Notes: a model not told the origin generated them from the sequence alone. Shown: positions 1 to 9,292, counted from the first letter of the stretch. The stretch: DNA of 64,000 bases from Pedobacter cryotolerans (GCF_005116475.1 NZ_SWBO01000007.1:1-64000); one strand, 5' to 3'. Numbers and translations: made by a program.

Positions 1-174
1 TCACTTATCATTACCTCACAGCTGCCAGTAAGCAAATGGCATGAAGTGATTGGTGAAAAAACCATTGCCGACGCAATATTGGATAGGATTGTTCATGATG
101 CCAACCGTATTGAACTCAAGGGAGAATCAATGCGGAAGAAAAGGGTGCCTGTGCAAGAAAATAGCTTCCAATAA
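1..174 (+). pseudogene. istB: IS21-family helper ATPase IstB, C-terminal 57 residues (cut by window edge)
   Basis: The window opens inside a reading frame that ends at the TAA at 172-174. Its last 57 residues include [20 protein letters not shown] followed by a basic RKKR tail, the typical C-terminus of the IstB ATPase that assists the IstA transposase of IS21 elements. IstB is an AAA+ protein acting on transposition target DNA. The Walker motifs lie upstream of the window, so whether the gene is intact cannot be judged. The IS21-type terminal repeats that follow at 248-281 support the call. Confidence 0.8.
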
Positions 175-676
175 AAAACAACTTTAAATAACTACTTTTG
201 TTAACGCTTCTATAGCATTTGCAACGTTCGTTCGCCAGCAAATTAGGTGGTCAGTTTGCCACGGAATCACATGGTCAGTTTCTCCGAAATATACAAGCTA
301 GGGAAATATCCGCCAAAATCTTTTAAACTCCCTTTTCCCATTTTAGGCATAAGATCCAAATATATCATCAATACCGTCAACGGTCTTTTGTTTACGCCTT
401 CTTGTTTCATATAATTGAATTTCACTATAACCTTTTTGGTTAATTCATAAATATTTACAATTCTTTTAAAACTTACCCCTATCGGATATCTTTTTTAGAT
501 CGGAGGGAATGTTCGTAAATATTTCTTTCTCTCTAAGACACTTTTTACTTAGTATTTTTAAAGTATTGTACTGTGCTTCATTTATCATTTACATTTATTT
601 TACACAAATTGATAGGATTAATGATTGGTGCACATTAGCACTATTCATTTGTTTGTCAAGCCCTTTCATAATCTTG
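175..676. other. Intergenic stretch beside the IS21 end; coding remnant and a weak small ORF
   Basis: No confident gene. On the minus strand an open frame without a start at its upstream end runs from about 494 down to 263. It contains the protein-like string MKQEGVNKRPLTVLMIYLDL and may be the truncated end of a gene cut by the IS element. On the plus strand a 74-codon hydrophobic frame (509-733) has a GGAGGG-like site before its ATG. However, it runs into the 3' end of the convergent tolC-like gene and resembles nothing I know, so I do not call it a gene. Confidence 0.4.
248..281. repeat. IS21 terminal repeats (two copies of TGGTCAGTTT)
   Basis: The decamer TGGTCAGTTT occurs at 248-257 and again at 272-281, separated by 14 bases. 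Repeated sites of this kind at element ends are typical transposase binding sites of IS21. Confidence 0.6.
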
Positions 677-2080
677 TTAATTAAAGTTTTCTTTCGTCCA
701 TTTAAGGTGGTTATAACCTTGGAGAAATTTTAATCTCAGTTCCAGAATCTTTTCTTGCATTTCGATCAGTTTATTCTCGCGGCTGTTGATCAGAAAAAGA
801 GAACTTTCTCCATTATCGTATCTAACCTGTTCTGCTTGGAGCAAACGTTGGTAATTTTTAGCAGTTTGAAATGCGATACCAATTTGCTGGTTATAATTAA
901 TTACTGCGTTTTTGTAAGTCGTAATTTTCATGCTAATTTCTTGCCTCTTAAAATCGATATCAAGCTGATTTTGTTGAAGTTTGATTTTAGAGATACGATA
1001 ATCTGCCCTAGCTTGTCTAAAAAAGATTGGGATTTCTAGCTTTAAGCTGTATTGATAGTTGTTTTGAAACAGTGGAAATAAATTGTCCTGAAAATTTTCC
1101 TTATTGAGTAAATTGTACGTCAGATCCACCTTGGGTAATAGGCTTTGAAATTTTAGTCTACGCTCCCTCTCCATTAGGTTTTGCTTGCTGAAATAAAACA
1201 AAAGTGAGGAATGATTAGCTAGCGAAGCATTGTCGACTTCTGTGATAAGTGTTAAGTAATTTTGATAGGCCAAATTTTCTTCTAGCGAGGTTGATGGGAG
1301 GATCAATTGAGAAGTGTTATAAGGTTGTTGATTTTCTTGCCATAAGAACAATGACAATTGTTGAGTTGCTTTCACAAACGCCAAATAAGCATTTGTTTGA
1401 TTAAGCTCAAAATTTTGCAACTGCGTGAGCGCTTCCGTCGTGTCAATTGCCGCCCTTTCTCCATACTGGAAAGTTTTTCTGATTAGCTGCAATCTATCTT
1501 GATTAATTTTTACGGCTTTAGTCTGCAACAGCAATGCCTCATGAGCTTTTACCCATTCCCAATAAGAATTATCCGCCTCTAACATTAGATCGTTGGTTAG
1601 CAGAGTTTGGTCTGTTTCTGTCATTTGAAGGGAAAACTTTGCTTGTTCTAACAACGCCCTACGCTTGTCATAGAGTAAGTTCTTGGCCAAAGGTATGGTT
1701 AAGGCAAATTGATTTAACTCACCTTTAGTTTCGCCATTATCCAATTTTTGTCCATCTATGTAGTTATAGCTGCCATTTAACTGTATTCCGTACCACGTTG
1801 GAATACCGAACTCAATATTTGTTTCTTTATAGTATTTAGTCCCATCGATGGTTTTCGAGCCTTGCTTGGCTGCCAATGTTGGATCGAAATTGCCCCTTGC
1901 ACTCTGAATTTCTGCTTGGGCTATTTGATTTTGCAGGCGATAGCGAAAAGCTAGGGGATGATAGTTTTTTACCACCGCTAAAAACTCTTGATGAGATAGT
2001 TTTAAGGTATATTGAGCATGGGAAAAATGCATACAACTAATCAAAAATATAAACAATCCTAGCTTATTTCGCCTTTTCAT
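677..2080 (-). CDS. TolC-family outer membrane efflux protein
   Basis: A 467-residue protein if started at MKRRNKLGLFIFLIS, which gives a clean signal peptide ending near HFSHAQ; an upstream ATG at 2125 would add 15 residues in front of the signal. The body has the alternating helical repeats of TolC trimers, for example residues around QLQNFELNQTNAYLAFVKAT and the second-half repeat around RADYRISKIKLQQNQLDIDF. It would form the outer membrane channel of a type I secretion or efflux system. The start overlaps the 3' end of the upstream HlyD-type pseudogene by 17 bases, as expected in an operon of ABC transporter, adaptor and channel. This gene looks intact although both partners are broken. 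Confidence 0.85.
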   Translation of the reverse strand: MKRRNKLGLFIFLISCMHFSHAQYTLKLSHQEFLAVVKNYHPLAFRYRLQNQIAQAEIQSARGNFDPTLAAKQGSKTIDGTKYYKETNIEFGIPTWYGIQLNGSYNYIDGQKLDNGETKGELNQFALTIPLAKNLLYDKRRALLEQAKFSLQMTETDQTLLTNDLMLEADNSYWEWVKAHEALLLQTKAVKINQDRLQLIRKTFQYGERAAIDTTEALTQLQNFELNQTNAYLAFVKATQQLSLFLWQENQQPYNTSQLILPSTSLEENLAYQNYLTLITEVDNASLANHSSLLFYFSKQNLMERERRLKFQSLLPKVDLTYNLLNKENFQDNLFPLFQNNYQYSLKLEIPIFFRQARADYRISKIKLQQNQLDIDFKRQEISMKITTYKNAVINYNQQIGIAFQTAKNYQRLLQAEQVRYDNGESSLFLINSRENKLIEMQEKILELRLKFLQGYNHLKWTKENFN

Positions 2081-3379
2081 TATCGCTATTAGTTTTAACT
2101 GTATAATAATCCGGAGGGAAGCCATTTATATTTCGCCATAATTCGTACCAAATGGGCAGATCATTTAAAATTGCGATGCCTTGTACACCTGCTCCCATCT
2201 TTATTTGTGGTGGCCAAGGCTTCTGTGTTGGATCTTCAATAACCAATGCTTTAAAGTCACCATTTAAACTTATATAACTCTCTATTGCTATAACTCTGCC
2301 AGTAAATGTTCCATAGCTCGAATTTGGCCATCCAGAGAATACGATTGCAGGGAAGCCATCGAAAGTACACATAACTTTCTGCCCTTGTTCGAGCAATGGG
2401 AGATCAACAGGTTTTACATAAATTTCAACAGCGTAATCCACTTTTTTAGGCACGATGACCCCAATGTTTTCGGCCTCCTTAAGTATTTCTCCAATACCCG
2501 CTTTATTCAGTGATACCACCTGACCATCTTGAGATGCGAGTAAATAATAAAGTCCTCTTCTTGCTTTATAATTAGCTACTTGATTTTCTAACTTGGCAAT
2601 ATCGCCAGCGCTACCAGCTATTTGTCCCATGGCTTGAAATCGCTCCCCTTCTGTCTTACTTACCCTCTCTGTGTAATCTTGTATGGCGGAGTTTTGCTCT
2701 ATGCCTATAGTCGTGATCTCTTGGATGGTTTGAGCTAACTTATTTTCTATGGATGTCTTTTTAGCCAATTCGTTTTGGAATGAAACGTTTCTTTGCTGAA
2801 ACTGTGTAAGGGATACCAAACCGTCCTCATACATTTTTTTTTGACGATTATACTGGTCTTCACTTAATCTGAACTCATTATTTGCAGCAACGAGCTCTGC
2901 TTGTTCTCCTACAATTTTGTTTTTTAACTGGCTAATTTTAACATTAAGCTGACTTAACTTTAACTCACGTGAAGCATTGAGAGCGGAGAGCTGACTATTG
3001 GTTGTTCCTACTTTGGCCCGATAATAATCTCTAACGCCAATTTTTGCTTTCACCTGTTGTTGGGCTCGCTCCACTAATAAAGGATCCATATAATCTTCTT
3101 TAACTTCTGCTAGTTGTATTAGCGTATCACCCTTTTGAACATGATCGCCGATTTTTACGTACCATTTAAAATTCTGCCAGGTATGGGTGAATTGAGCTGT
3201 TGAGGACGCTGATCTTGATATAGCGTGCTTACATTGCCTATAAGCTAAATATTTTGAGTCCATGGCAGAATTAATACGGCGAGACAAATCGCTAAAAAGA
3301 TGAAAAACCATCGTTTTACCCTAGAGTCTCTATGGATCTGATAAATATGATCTAGTGATTTTATTTTCATCTTAAGCAT
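2064..3379 (-). pseudogene. HlyD-family membrane fusion protein, broken by a stop and a frameshift
   Basis: Reading starts at 3379 (MLKMKIKSLDHIYQIHRDSR), five bases after the ABC gene, with one membrane segment (WFFIFLAICLAVLIL). It stops at a TAG at 3245-3247. The same frame continues as GNVSTLYQDQRPQQLNSPIP and then loses register near 3163-3170, where one base appears missing. The next frame carries the rest: lipoyl-like half motif (KWYVKIGDHVQKGDTLIQL), a long coiled coil, the second half motif and a beta-barrel region (VKPVDLPLLEQGQKVMCTF). Intact members would bridge inner and outer membranes in type I secretion. Two separate lesions suggest real decay rather than a single read error. 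Confidence 0.85.
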
Positions 3380-3383
3380 TGGA

Positions 3384-5050
3384 TTACATTTTATAAAGTG
3401 TGCCGTTTTGTAGGTGTAAACTCTGATCTGCAATCGAAACTAATGATGGATCATCTGAAATAATTACAATGGTCATTCTCTCTTTCGCTTCTTGAAGATA
3501 ATTGACCATTCTCTTACAGAACTCTGCATTCATTCCAGTTAATGGATGCTCCAATAATAGCAAGCGCTTATCTCCCAGCAGGGCTCTTAGGATTAAGATC
3601 TTCTTTCTAGAGCTGAACGAAATCTCTGTATCGGTCTTGCTTAAATGGGTATTAAAGCCTTTTGTGAAAGTACCGGATAAATTATCTAAACCTATAGCTT
3701 CAGAAACCTCAAGTAGACCATCCGTACCAATATTCTGTCTACCCAATAGGATATTGTCCTCCAATGTACCTTTAATAATTTGCATATCATCCATATACAT
3801 GCCGATGTGATCTCTTAGTGAAACCTTATCCATATTTTTTAAAGGAATTTTATCAAACAAAACGCTTCCGTTTGAGGGGTCATAAAAACCAGCCATCATA
3901 TTCATCAGTAGCGATTTTCCAGAACCGAGGCTGCCGGTTATCAATGTTATGGTATTTGGTTGAATATTAAAATTGATATTAGATAGAATAGGTTTTTGGT
4001 CGGTAAATGAAAACTCAACCTCTGTGAAAGTAACTTCCATTCCAGCTATCTTTGATTCTAGAACAATATTCTCGTTATGCTCTTCAGTTAGTCCGGTCAC
4101 CTTGCCAAGCTTATCTAAAGAGGCGACAACATCATAGTAACTTTCCAGACTTATAATCAGCTTTTCAACTGCCGCCATGATGCTTAACACCACGATTTCA
4201 GTTGCAATAAAAGCACCAATATTTAATTTTTGGTCGACTAGTAGATAAGTACCGATGGCAAGCATTACCAAAGTGATCACCACCTTGAAGCCTATAATTG
4301 CCTCATATTGAAAAATCAACACCCTGAAATGCTGGGTTCGGCATTCCAGATATTCTACAACACGTTCATCAGTACCTGAAAGATGCATCTGTGTTTTAGA
4401 GTAAATTTTAAATGTTTTTATTGCCCCGGCAACATCTTCCAGCCAACATGCAACTTTGTACTTCTTAGCGCTCTCATCAATGCTCGATCGTATACCATCG
4501 TCCATTGTAAAACTGAAGATGATGATCACAATTACCACTACGAATGCTCCAAAAACTAAAAACCAGGTATGATAAAAAGATAGTAACAGAATACCAAATA
4601 GGATCTGTATCAGTGCAGACGGAATTTCTAGCAGGATCTTGGAAATACCCTTTTGGAGATTTTGCGTGTCAAAAAAACGGTTCACCAACTCCGGTAGATA
4701 ATACTTTTTATTTTTCGACACGTCGATCTTAGGAAGCTTTTCTGCAAATGCAATAGCATATTCAACAAAAATCTTCTGCTGAATCTTCTCAATTATCTGC
4801 ATTACTTGTAACCGGAAGTAGCCAGTTAAAAAGTGCCAATTACTACAAATCCTATAAGCATATACAACGAGGTGACCATCGTAGCGCCCATGGCAAAACT
4901 TACAATCGCTTGAATGCCTAAAGGTATACTTAGTTGAACCAGACCACTCAATATGGCATACATATAAATAGCAGTTACATCCTTTTTTTCTTTAGTAATA
5001 TACTTGAATAGTGCGATACTGCTTTTTGTAAAATCGTTAACTTCTGCCAT
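3384..5050 (-). pseudogene. Type I secretion ABC transporter, broken by a one-base frameshift
   Basis: The N-terminal part (start 5050, MAEVNDFTKSSIALFKYITK) reads into the first membrane segments and stops at 4826-4828. Adding one T to the T run (A run 4828-4832 on the plus strand) continues the protein smoothly through GYFRLQVMQIIEKIQQKIF to 3384. The second part has membrane helices and a nucleotide-binding domain with Walker A GSLGSGKS. The signature region (EISFSSRKKILILRALL) and Walker B (RLLLLEHP in place of a DE pair) are divergent, so even the intact ancestor may have been a weak ATPase. The HlyD-type and TolC-type genes follow, making a type I secretion operon. Substrate unknown. 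Confidence 0.85.
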
Positions 5051-5256
5051 TTTTTTAATATTAATCCATGGAAACGCTAATAAAAATTAACTATACATAT
5101 TTCTTGTACTGAACATTCGACATCCAATCGATTAGTTTAGTGAGATGTTTGCCAAAAACTTATAATTTGAGACTGTCTAGGAAAGCTGCTTGACAATTGT
5201 ATGGATACCTAAATGTCATATTGCTCTCGTGATCATGCACAATTGATATCCACATT

Positions 5257-5695
5257 TCAGGATTTATTAAATAGCTCCAAATCTGTCTCTCTAATTAAAG
5301 AAACCCAACTATGTTCAGAATTTTTTCCATTACCCAGTAATTTTATAGGATTATAGCCTAAAAATTGAGAATTGATGAAATAACAGGGAGTTTTATCTGA
5401 TATTATCTTTGCTACAAGATCAATCAAACTGTTTAAACTAATTTTTTCAACAATTTCAATGTATAACCTACTTAAAATGTTTATTAAAATGCTAAATTTA
5501 ACTACAACGTGTTGATAGATTGCGGTCACTGTTGAACTTAAACTTACAACAGGTTTTTTTTAATTCAAAGCACTTTTGTTCGATTTCATCGCCAAATTCT
5601 CTCACTTTTTGAATGATCATTTTTCCAATCTTCCTTTTTTCGGGATCGAGAGGATACAACCTTTCATTAATTTTATATTTCAATAAGACAAGCAT
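5257..5695 (-). pseudogene. Possible broken small gene upstream of the secretion operon (unrecognised)
   Basis: A frame starting at 5695 (MLVLLKYKINERLYPLDPEK) runs to a run of eight T on the plus strand (5554-5561) and then stops at 5498. Removing one base from this run carries FELKK on into a second open frame (PVVSLSSTVTAIYQHVVVKF) that ends at 5257, giving about 145 residues. I do not recognise the family. Its place upstream of a type I secretion operon on the same strand could mean a related function, but this is only position. Confidence 0.3.
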
Positions 5696-5726
5696 AATCT
5701 ATTTTCTAACAAAAATATCATTAGTT

Positions 5727-5828
5727 ATGGATAAAAACGCAAAACAATCATTTGTAATAGCCATTGTATTGAAATTAGTTGTATTACTAATATTTTATAC
5801 AGTAATACTATCTTTTCTTTTTATTTAG
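5727..5828 (+). CDS. Putative 33-residue single-span membrane peptide
   Basis: ATG at 5727 opens a 33-codon frame: a charged polar start (MDKNAKQS) followed by one continuous hydrophobic span to the end (LVVLLIFYTVILSFLFI). The pattern of short basic/polar head plus one membrane helix is that of small membrane subunits or regulators. There is no homology I recognise and no operon partner on this strand. It could also be chance in AT-rich DNA. Confidence 0.3.
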   Translation: MDKNAKQSFVIAIVLKLVVLLIFYTVILSFLFI

Positions 5829-5999
5829 AGGTTTTGCCTTACTTTGACTCCATCTCTTCTTCGTGAATAATAACCCTAATCCAACAGAGCAATGGTCACT
5901 TCTCCATATCTTGAAATATGATTCATCGCTAATTTTTGTTTTCTTGAGAGAAATGTCATGTATGCAAATTATTAAAGGCCCACAGTTATATTGAGTACA

Positions 6000-6962
6000 T
6001 CAGCAGTTCTGCACAATCATAAAATAGATTGGCATACCAATGGTAATATTCACTGGGAAGGTTATTGCCAGCGCCATTGGTAGATAGAGCCCAGGGTTCG
6101 CTTTGGGTACTGAGATTTTCATGGCTGCCGGCACAGCAATGTAAGAGGCACTTGCCGCAAGTACAGCAAAAACAAATCTATTTACTTCATCTTCAATAAG
6201 ATAAGTACTTAAAAACGCAATCAAGCTGCCATTAAACAAGGGAATAAAGAATGCAAATAATGCAGGGAACCAACCAAAAGAGAAAAAGGCTTTTAGCTTC
6301 TTTCCGCTAGTAAGGCCCATATCCAGTAAAAAAATGGCTAAAAAACCTTTAAACAGGTCATTGGTAAAAGGTTTAATGCCTTCAGCTTGTTTGGCACTGG
6401 CCAGATAACCAATGACAAGACTGCCCAAAATTAGCAGCACACTCCCATTGGTAAAAGAATGTTTAAGCACCTTCATTTTATTGATCTCATGGCTAGCGTT
6501 TTTATTGAAAAATGAGATCAGTAGCAAACCCATAATGATAGCTGGCGATTCCATCAATGCCATAATAGCAACCATGTGCCCATGCAAAATCAGCTGCTGA
6601 CTTTCCAGATAAGAGACTGCAGTAACAAAAGTTACTGCACTTACCGATCCGTAGGCCGCAGCAATTGCGCCAGCATCATATACATTTAATCGCCTCTTGA
6701 GGATAAAAAAAGTATATAGCGGAATAGACAATGAAATCAGTATACCGAAAATCATTGTCCATACAATCTCTGTTGTAAAAGTTTCATGGGAAAGTTCCTG
6801 CCCACCTTTAAACCCTATGGCAAAGAGCAGATAAAGCGAAATAAACTTAGAAGAGTTTGGAGGTATCTCCAGATCGCTTTTGAGGTAAACAGCTATTATA
6901 CCTAGCACAAAGAACAAAAGTGCAGGGTTGGTTAAATTATCTAACAGTAAATTATAATCCAT
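6000..6962 (-). CDS. sbtA: SbtA-type sodium-dependent bicarbonate permease
   Basis: A 320-residue polytopic membrane protein, starting at MDYNLLLDNLTNPALLFFVL; an in-frame ATG 32 codons upstream would put non-membrane sequence ahead of the first helix, so I reject it. About ten hydrophobic segments are visible. Family marks include the FAIGFKGG motif (residues about 51-58), the YGSVSAVTFVTA segment and the second-half repeat LLDMGLTSGKK. The family (DUF897/SbtA) imports bicarbonate with sodium; in cyanobacteria it is controlled by the PII-like protein SbtB. Here it is the last gene of an operon that includes a beta-carbonic-anhydrase-like protein immediately upstream and a CutA-like (PII-fold) protein further up. 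Transport of bicarbonate is inferred from family. Confidence 0.88.
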   Translation of the reverse strand: MDYNLLLDNLTNPALLFFVLGIIAVYLKSDLEIPPNSSKFISLYLLFAIGFKGGQELSHETFTTEIVWTMIFGILISLSIPLYTFFILKRRLNVYDAGAIAAAYGSVSAVTFVTAVSYLESQQLILHGHMVAIMALMESPAIIMGLLLISFFNKNASHEINKMKVLKHSFTNGSVLLILGSLVIGYLASAKQAEGIKPFTNDLFKGFLAIFLLDMGLTSGKKLKAFFSFGWFPALFAFFIPLFNGSLIAFLSTYLIEDEVNRFVFAVLAASASYIAVPAAMKISVPKANPGLYLPMALAITFPVNITIGMPIYFMIVQNC

Positions 6963-6991
6963 AAGTATGATTTGATTTATATATAACAATA

Positions 6992-7453
6992 CTATTCTAA
7001 AAAATTGCCAGAAGAACTCACCAAACCTTTGACGATGATCGAATACTGTGCAATACATTCTCCAGTAAGAGGCACTTTAGTAAGCTGTTCGATCTGCTGC
7101 TGCATAATAAGTCTAGCCAATTGATATCGCTGGTGGGCTATCGACTTATCCTTGAAACAGTTAAAATAGTTCTTTATGTAAAGCGACATGATCGTTTGTT
7201 CGGCGGGCACTCCAAATGGTTCGCTTCTGTTGATGACGGCATCGATAAACCTGCAGGAAGTATCCGTTACCAAACAAATTTCGTTAACCTTTTGCTGAAC
7301 AATTAAATCTCTTATCACAATCAAGTGATCTATCTGGTTCCATCCAAAAACTGCAGCAGGAGCGGTTAGGAAGAAATGCTCTTTCCCAAACTTCCGCTTT
7401 AGCGGTTGCTCTAGGTAAGAAAAAGGACAGACTAAAAATAAGATGTGATGCAT
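6992..7453 (-). CDS. Beta-carbonic-anhydrase-like protein lacking standard active-site residues
   Basis: A 153-residue protein. By eye it follows the beta-carbonic-anhydrase fold: FLVCPFSYLEQPLKRKFG matches the CxDxR loop and following helix, ICLVTDTSCRF matches the strand with HxxC, and the C-terminal QQQIEQLTKVPLTG segment matches the late helix before the final strand. Of the zinc ligands, Cys9 and Cys67 are kept but the histidine is Asp64, and the Asp/Arg dyad of CxDxR is Phe11 and Tyr13. It may be a sensor, a pseudoenzyme or an enzyme with a different site. It lies 22 bases after sua5 and 29 bases before sbtA, which fits a role in CO2/bicarbonate handling. The alignment is my own and needs a profile search. 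Confidence 0.6.
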   Translation of the reverse strand: MHHILFLVCPFSYLEQPLKRKFGKEHFFLTAPAAVFGWNQIDHLIVIRDLIVQQKVNEICLVTDTSCRFIDAVINRSEPFGVPAEQTIMSLYIKNYFNCFKDKSIAHQRYQLARLIMQQQIEQLTKVPLTGECIAQYSIIVKGLVSSSGNFLE

Positions 7454-7475
7454 ATAATTTTCTCCTGATAAATAC

Positions 7476-8450
7476 TTAAATCAGCGCCAGTGAACTGCCA
7501 AGTGCAGCTCTACTCAGCTTATCGTTAATTACCAAACCCAAGCCCTCCTCTGGGAAATATTCGGCAATAATATAATCTAACTGCATTTTGTCTAGTTGGT
7601 GCATGGCTTCATATAGGTTAGCTGCAGCTTCAGCTAAGTAACCATCAAAGGAAAGCACTTTTTGTACAAATGAAGCTGGCAAACCAATTAATTTTTCATT
7701 AAAAAGTAACAGTCCAACTTTTTTATCCTTCATTCTACTGGTTTCAAATTTGATATTCTTTGTGAAAATCAGTGGCGTAGCCGGAGCATAATGTTTAGCA
7801 AGCATGCCTGGTGCTACAGGAGATTTACCAGCTTTATTGATCAACTTTACCTTACCAACAACTGCTCCAATTTCTGCCACAGAGAGCGAGCCCAACCTAT
7901 AAACAATGGTTTGGTTTCCTTCAAAACCAACAATGGTAGATTCGATCCCTTTTTTACAGCGACCACCCTGCAGTACCATGCCAATACGGTCTTTAAAATA
8001 TTCCTCAACATGCTCGGCTCTGGAAGGACTAATACTCCCAAATGGATTGGCGCTGGGTGCTGCTAATGGAAAATCGATTTCATTCAGCAAAGCTAAAGCT
8101 ACCGGATGATCTGGTACTCTAACCGCCACCGTAGAATTGCCAGCAGTTATCAGATCAGACACTTTCTCATTTTTTTTAAGCAGCAAAGTTAATGGACCTG
8201 GCCAGTACTGTTCTGCCAGCTTTAGCGCCATTGGAGGCACATCTGCTGTTATTTTTGCCAAATACTCGATGCTGTTAACATGCACAATTAAAGGATTATG
8301 CAACGGACGCTGTTTAGTTTCGTATATCGCCTTTACCGCGTTTTCGTTGTAAATATTAGCTGCCAAGCCATATACAGTTTCGGTAGGTATGGCAACCAAG
8401 CCACCTTGCTTTAAAATAGCTGCAGCTAAAGCTATATCATCACTTATCAT
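7476..8450 (-). CDS. sua5: L-threonylcarbamoyladenylate synthase (Sua5 type)
   Basis: A 324-residue protein with the YrdC-type domain first (KQGGLVAIPTETVYGLAANI at residues 14-33; PTETVYGL is the family signature) and SAPSANPFG-type substrate loop (LAAPSANPFGSISPS). A linker with PVAPGMLAKHYAPATPL then leads to a C-terminal Sua5 domain. It condenses threonine, bicarbonate and ATP to threonylcarbamoyl-AMP for the t6A37 tRNA modification. It starts two bases after the stop of the DUF6671 gene in the bicarbonate-themed operon. Bicarbonate as a direct substrate gives one reason for its presence here; it could equally be the cell's only copy placed by chance. Confidence 0.93.
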   Translation of the reverse strand: MISDDIALAAAILKQGGLVAIPTETVYGLAANIYNENAVKAIYETKQRPLHNPLIVHVNSIEYLAKITADVPPMALKLAEQYWPGPLTLLLKKNEKVSDLITAGNSTVAVRVPDHPVALALLNEIDFPLAAPSANPFGSISPSRAEHVEEYFKDRIGMVLQGGRCKKGIESTIVGFEGNQTIVYRLGSLSVAEIGAVVGKVKLINKAGKSPVAPGMLAKHYAPATPLIFTKNIKFETSRMKDKKVGLLLFNEKLIGLPASFVQKVLSFDGYLAEAAANLYEAMHQLDKMQLDYIIAEYFPEEGLGLVINDKLSRAALGSSLALI

Positions 8451-8452
8451 AA

Positions 8453-9289
8453 TTAAGGGTTACATAAATCACAAAACTTTGGATCTTCGTTTTCTTTCCC
8501 ATGGGGATATTTTTTTTCTAAGGAAAAATGGCAGTGTGCACATCGATAGATATGGGCTAGTGTAGATCGTGTCGGAAATCTACACAACTCACAAGGCAAA
8601 CCTTGTTTTGCTTCTACCGCTGCAAAACCAGGCATTTGACAGCTTGGACATAAGGATTTAATTTTGTCTGCTAGCTTTTGAGCGGCAGTTTCAATAACCC
8701 TCATTCTCGTGGGATTAAACATGGCTCTCATATCGGTCTCCACGTAGGCACTCCAATTATCGAGTTTAACCATATGGTAGCTTGATATCAGCAAATCCGA
8801 ATCAGTAATCCCTTTAACCATACATCCTAGATCCTCTTTTTGCTTTCTGATGATTAGTCCATGCGATGAAAAGCCTGCATCCGCTGCAAAAGCTCGCAAT
8901 TCATCTTCACAAGCAATCATCGCCGCATTGAAGTTAGTACTCAAACTCAGCTCACTTACTGTTATCTCTAAGCCATTTTTCTGATCGATAAAAATTAAGA
9001 TTTCTTCATCTGCATGAGCAAAAAAAAGCGTTGGATGCGCACCAAAAGAGCCTTCACTAGCTATTGCCAAATCGCAGTTAGCCAAAGCCATTGCCTGTAG
9101 GCATTTATTTTTAACAGTTGTTAGGGCATCATCGGTTCTTTCTACCTCACCTGTAAAAGTCCCTAGTAAATCGCTATCAAATTCTGTCCAAACAAAGCAG
9201 TTAACGCCAAGCTCCCTTTGCATAATTGGAGCAATGACGCTTTCTTTTTGATGTTTAGTTGCAATGAGTAAACGCCTCCCCTTAAACAT
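8453..9289 (-). CDS. DUF6671-family protein with C-terminal zinc-ribbon pairs
   Basis: A 278-residue protein of a family I know as DUF6671, function unknown. The first about 200 residues form a globular domain with repeated charged motifs (IATKHQKE, FDSDLLGTFTGEVERT, IASEGSFGAHP, and later ETDMRAMFNPTRM). The C-terminal 65 residues carry four CxxC pairs (CPSC, CELC, CAHC, CDLC), most likely two zinc ribbons. It lies three bases after the 91-residue gene and two bases before sua5, so it is co-transcribed. A nucleic-acid or nucleotide role is possible from the zinc ribbons but is only a guess. Confidence 0.75.
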   Translation of the reverse strand: MFKGRRLLIATKHQKESVIAPIMQRELGVNCFVWTEFDSDLLGTFTGEVERTDDALTTVKNKCLQAMALANCDLAIASEGSFGAHPTLFFAHADEEILIFIDQKNGLEITVSELSLSTNFNAAMIACEDELRAFAADAGFSSHGLIIRKQKEDLGCMVKGITDSDLLISSYHMVKLDNWSAYVETDMRAMFNPTRMRVIETAAQKLADKIKSLCPSCQMPGFAAVEAKQGLPCELCRFPTRSTLAHIYRCAHCHFSLEKKYPHGKENEDPKFCDLCNP

Positions 9290-9292
9290 TTT

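Larger units (their letters stand above)
1..300 (+). mobile_element. IS21-family insertion sequence, right end
   Basis: The istB tail is followed by about 75 bases without coding and then two copies of TGGTCAGTTT (248-257 and 272-281), the multiple terminal repeat pattern known for IS21 elements. The exact outer end and target duplication cannot be fixed because the left end is outside the window; I place the boundary near 285-300. The element abuts a short coding remnant and the tail of a decaying secretion operon, so it may have inserted into or rearranged this locus. Confidence 0.7.
5051..5999. other. Sparse region between the secretion operon and sbtA
   Basis: Apart from the possible broken gene at 5257-5695 and the 33-codon membrane ORF at 5727-5828, I see no coding signal. 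5051-5256 would hold the promoter of the secretion operon. 5829-5999 lies downstream of the bicarbonate permease gene and shows no clear terminator hairpin. Confidence 0.4.

Noticed and set aside
509-733. 74-codon hydrophobic frame with a GGAGGG-like site
   Set aside because: Overlaps the 3' end of the convergent tolC-like gene by 57 bases, no family recognised, AT-rich DNA gives such frames by chance.
3163-4832. Sequencing error as the sole explanation of the broken secretion genes
   Set aside because: Homopolymer slips could be errors, but the HlyD-type gene also carries an in-frame TAG with neighbouring substitutions, which a length error cannot produce. It cannot be fully excluded for the ABC frameshift.
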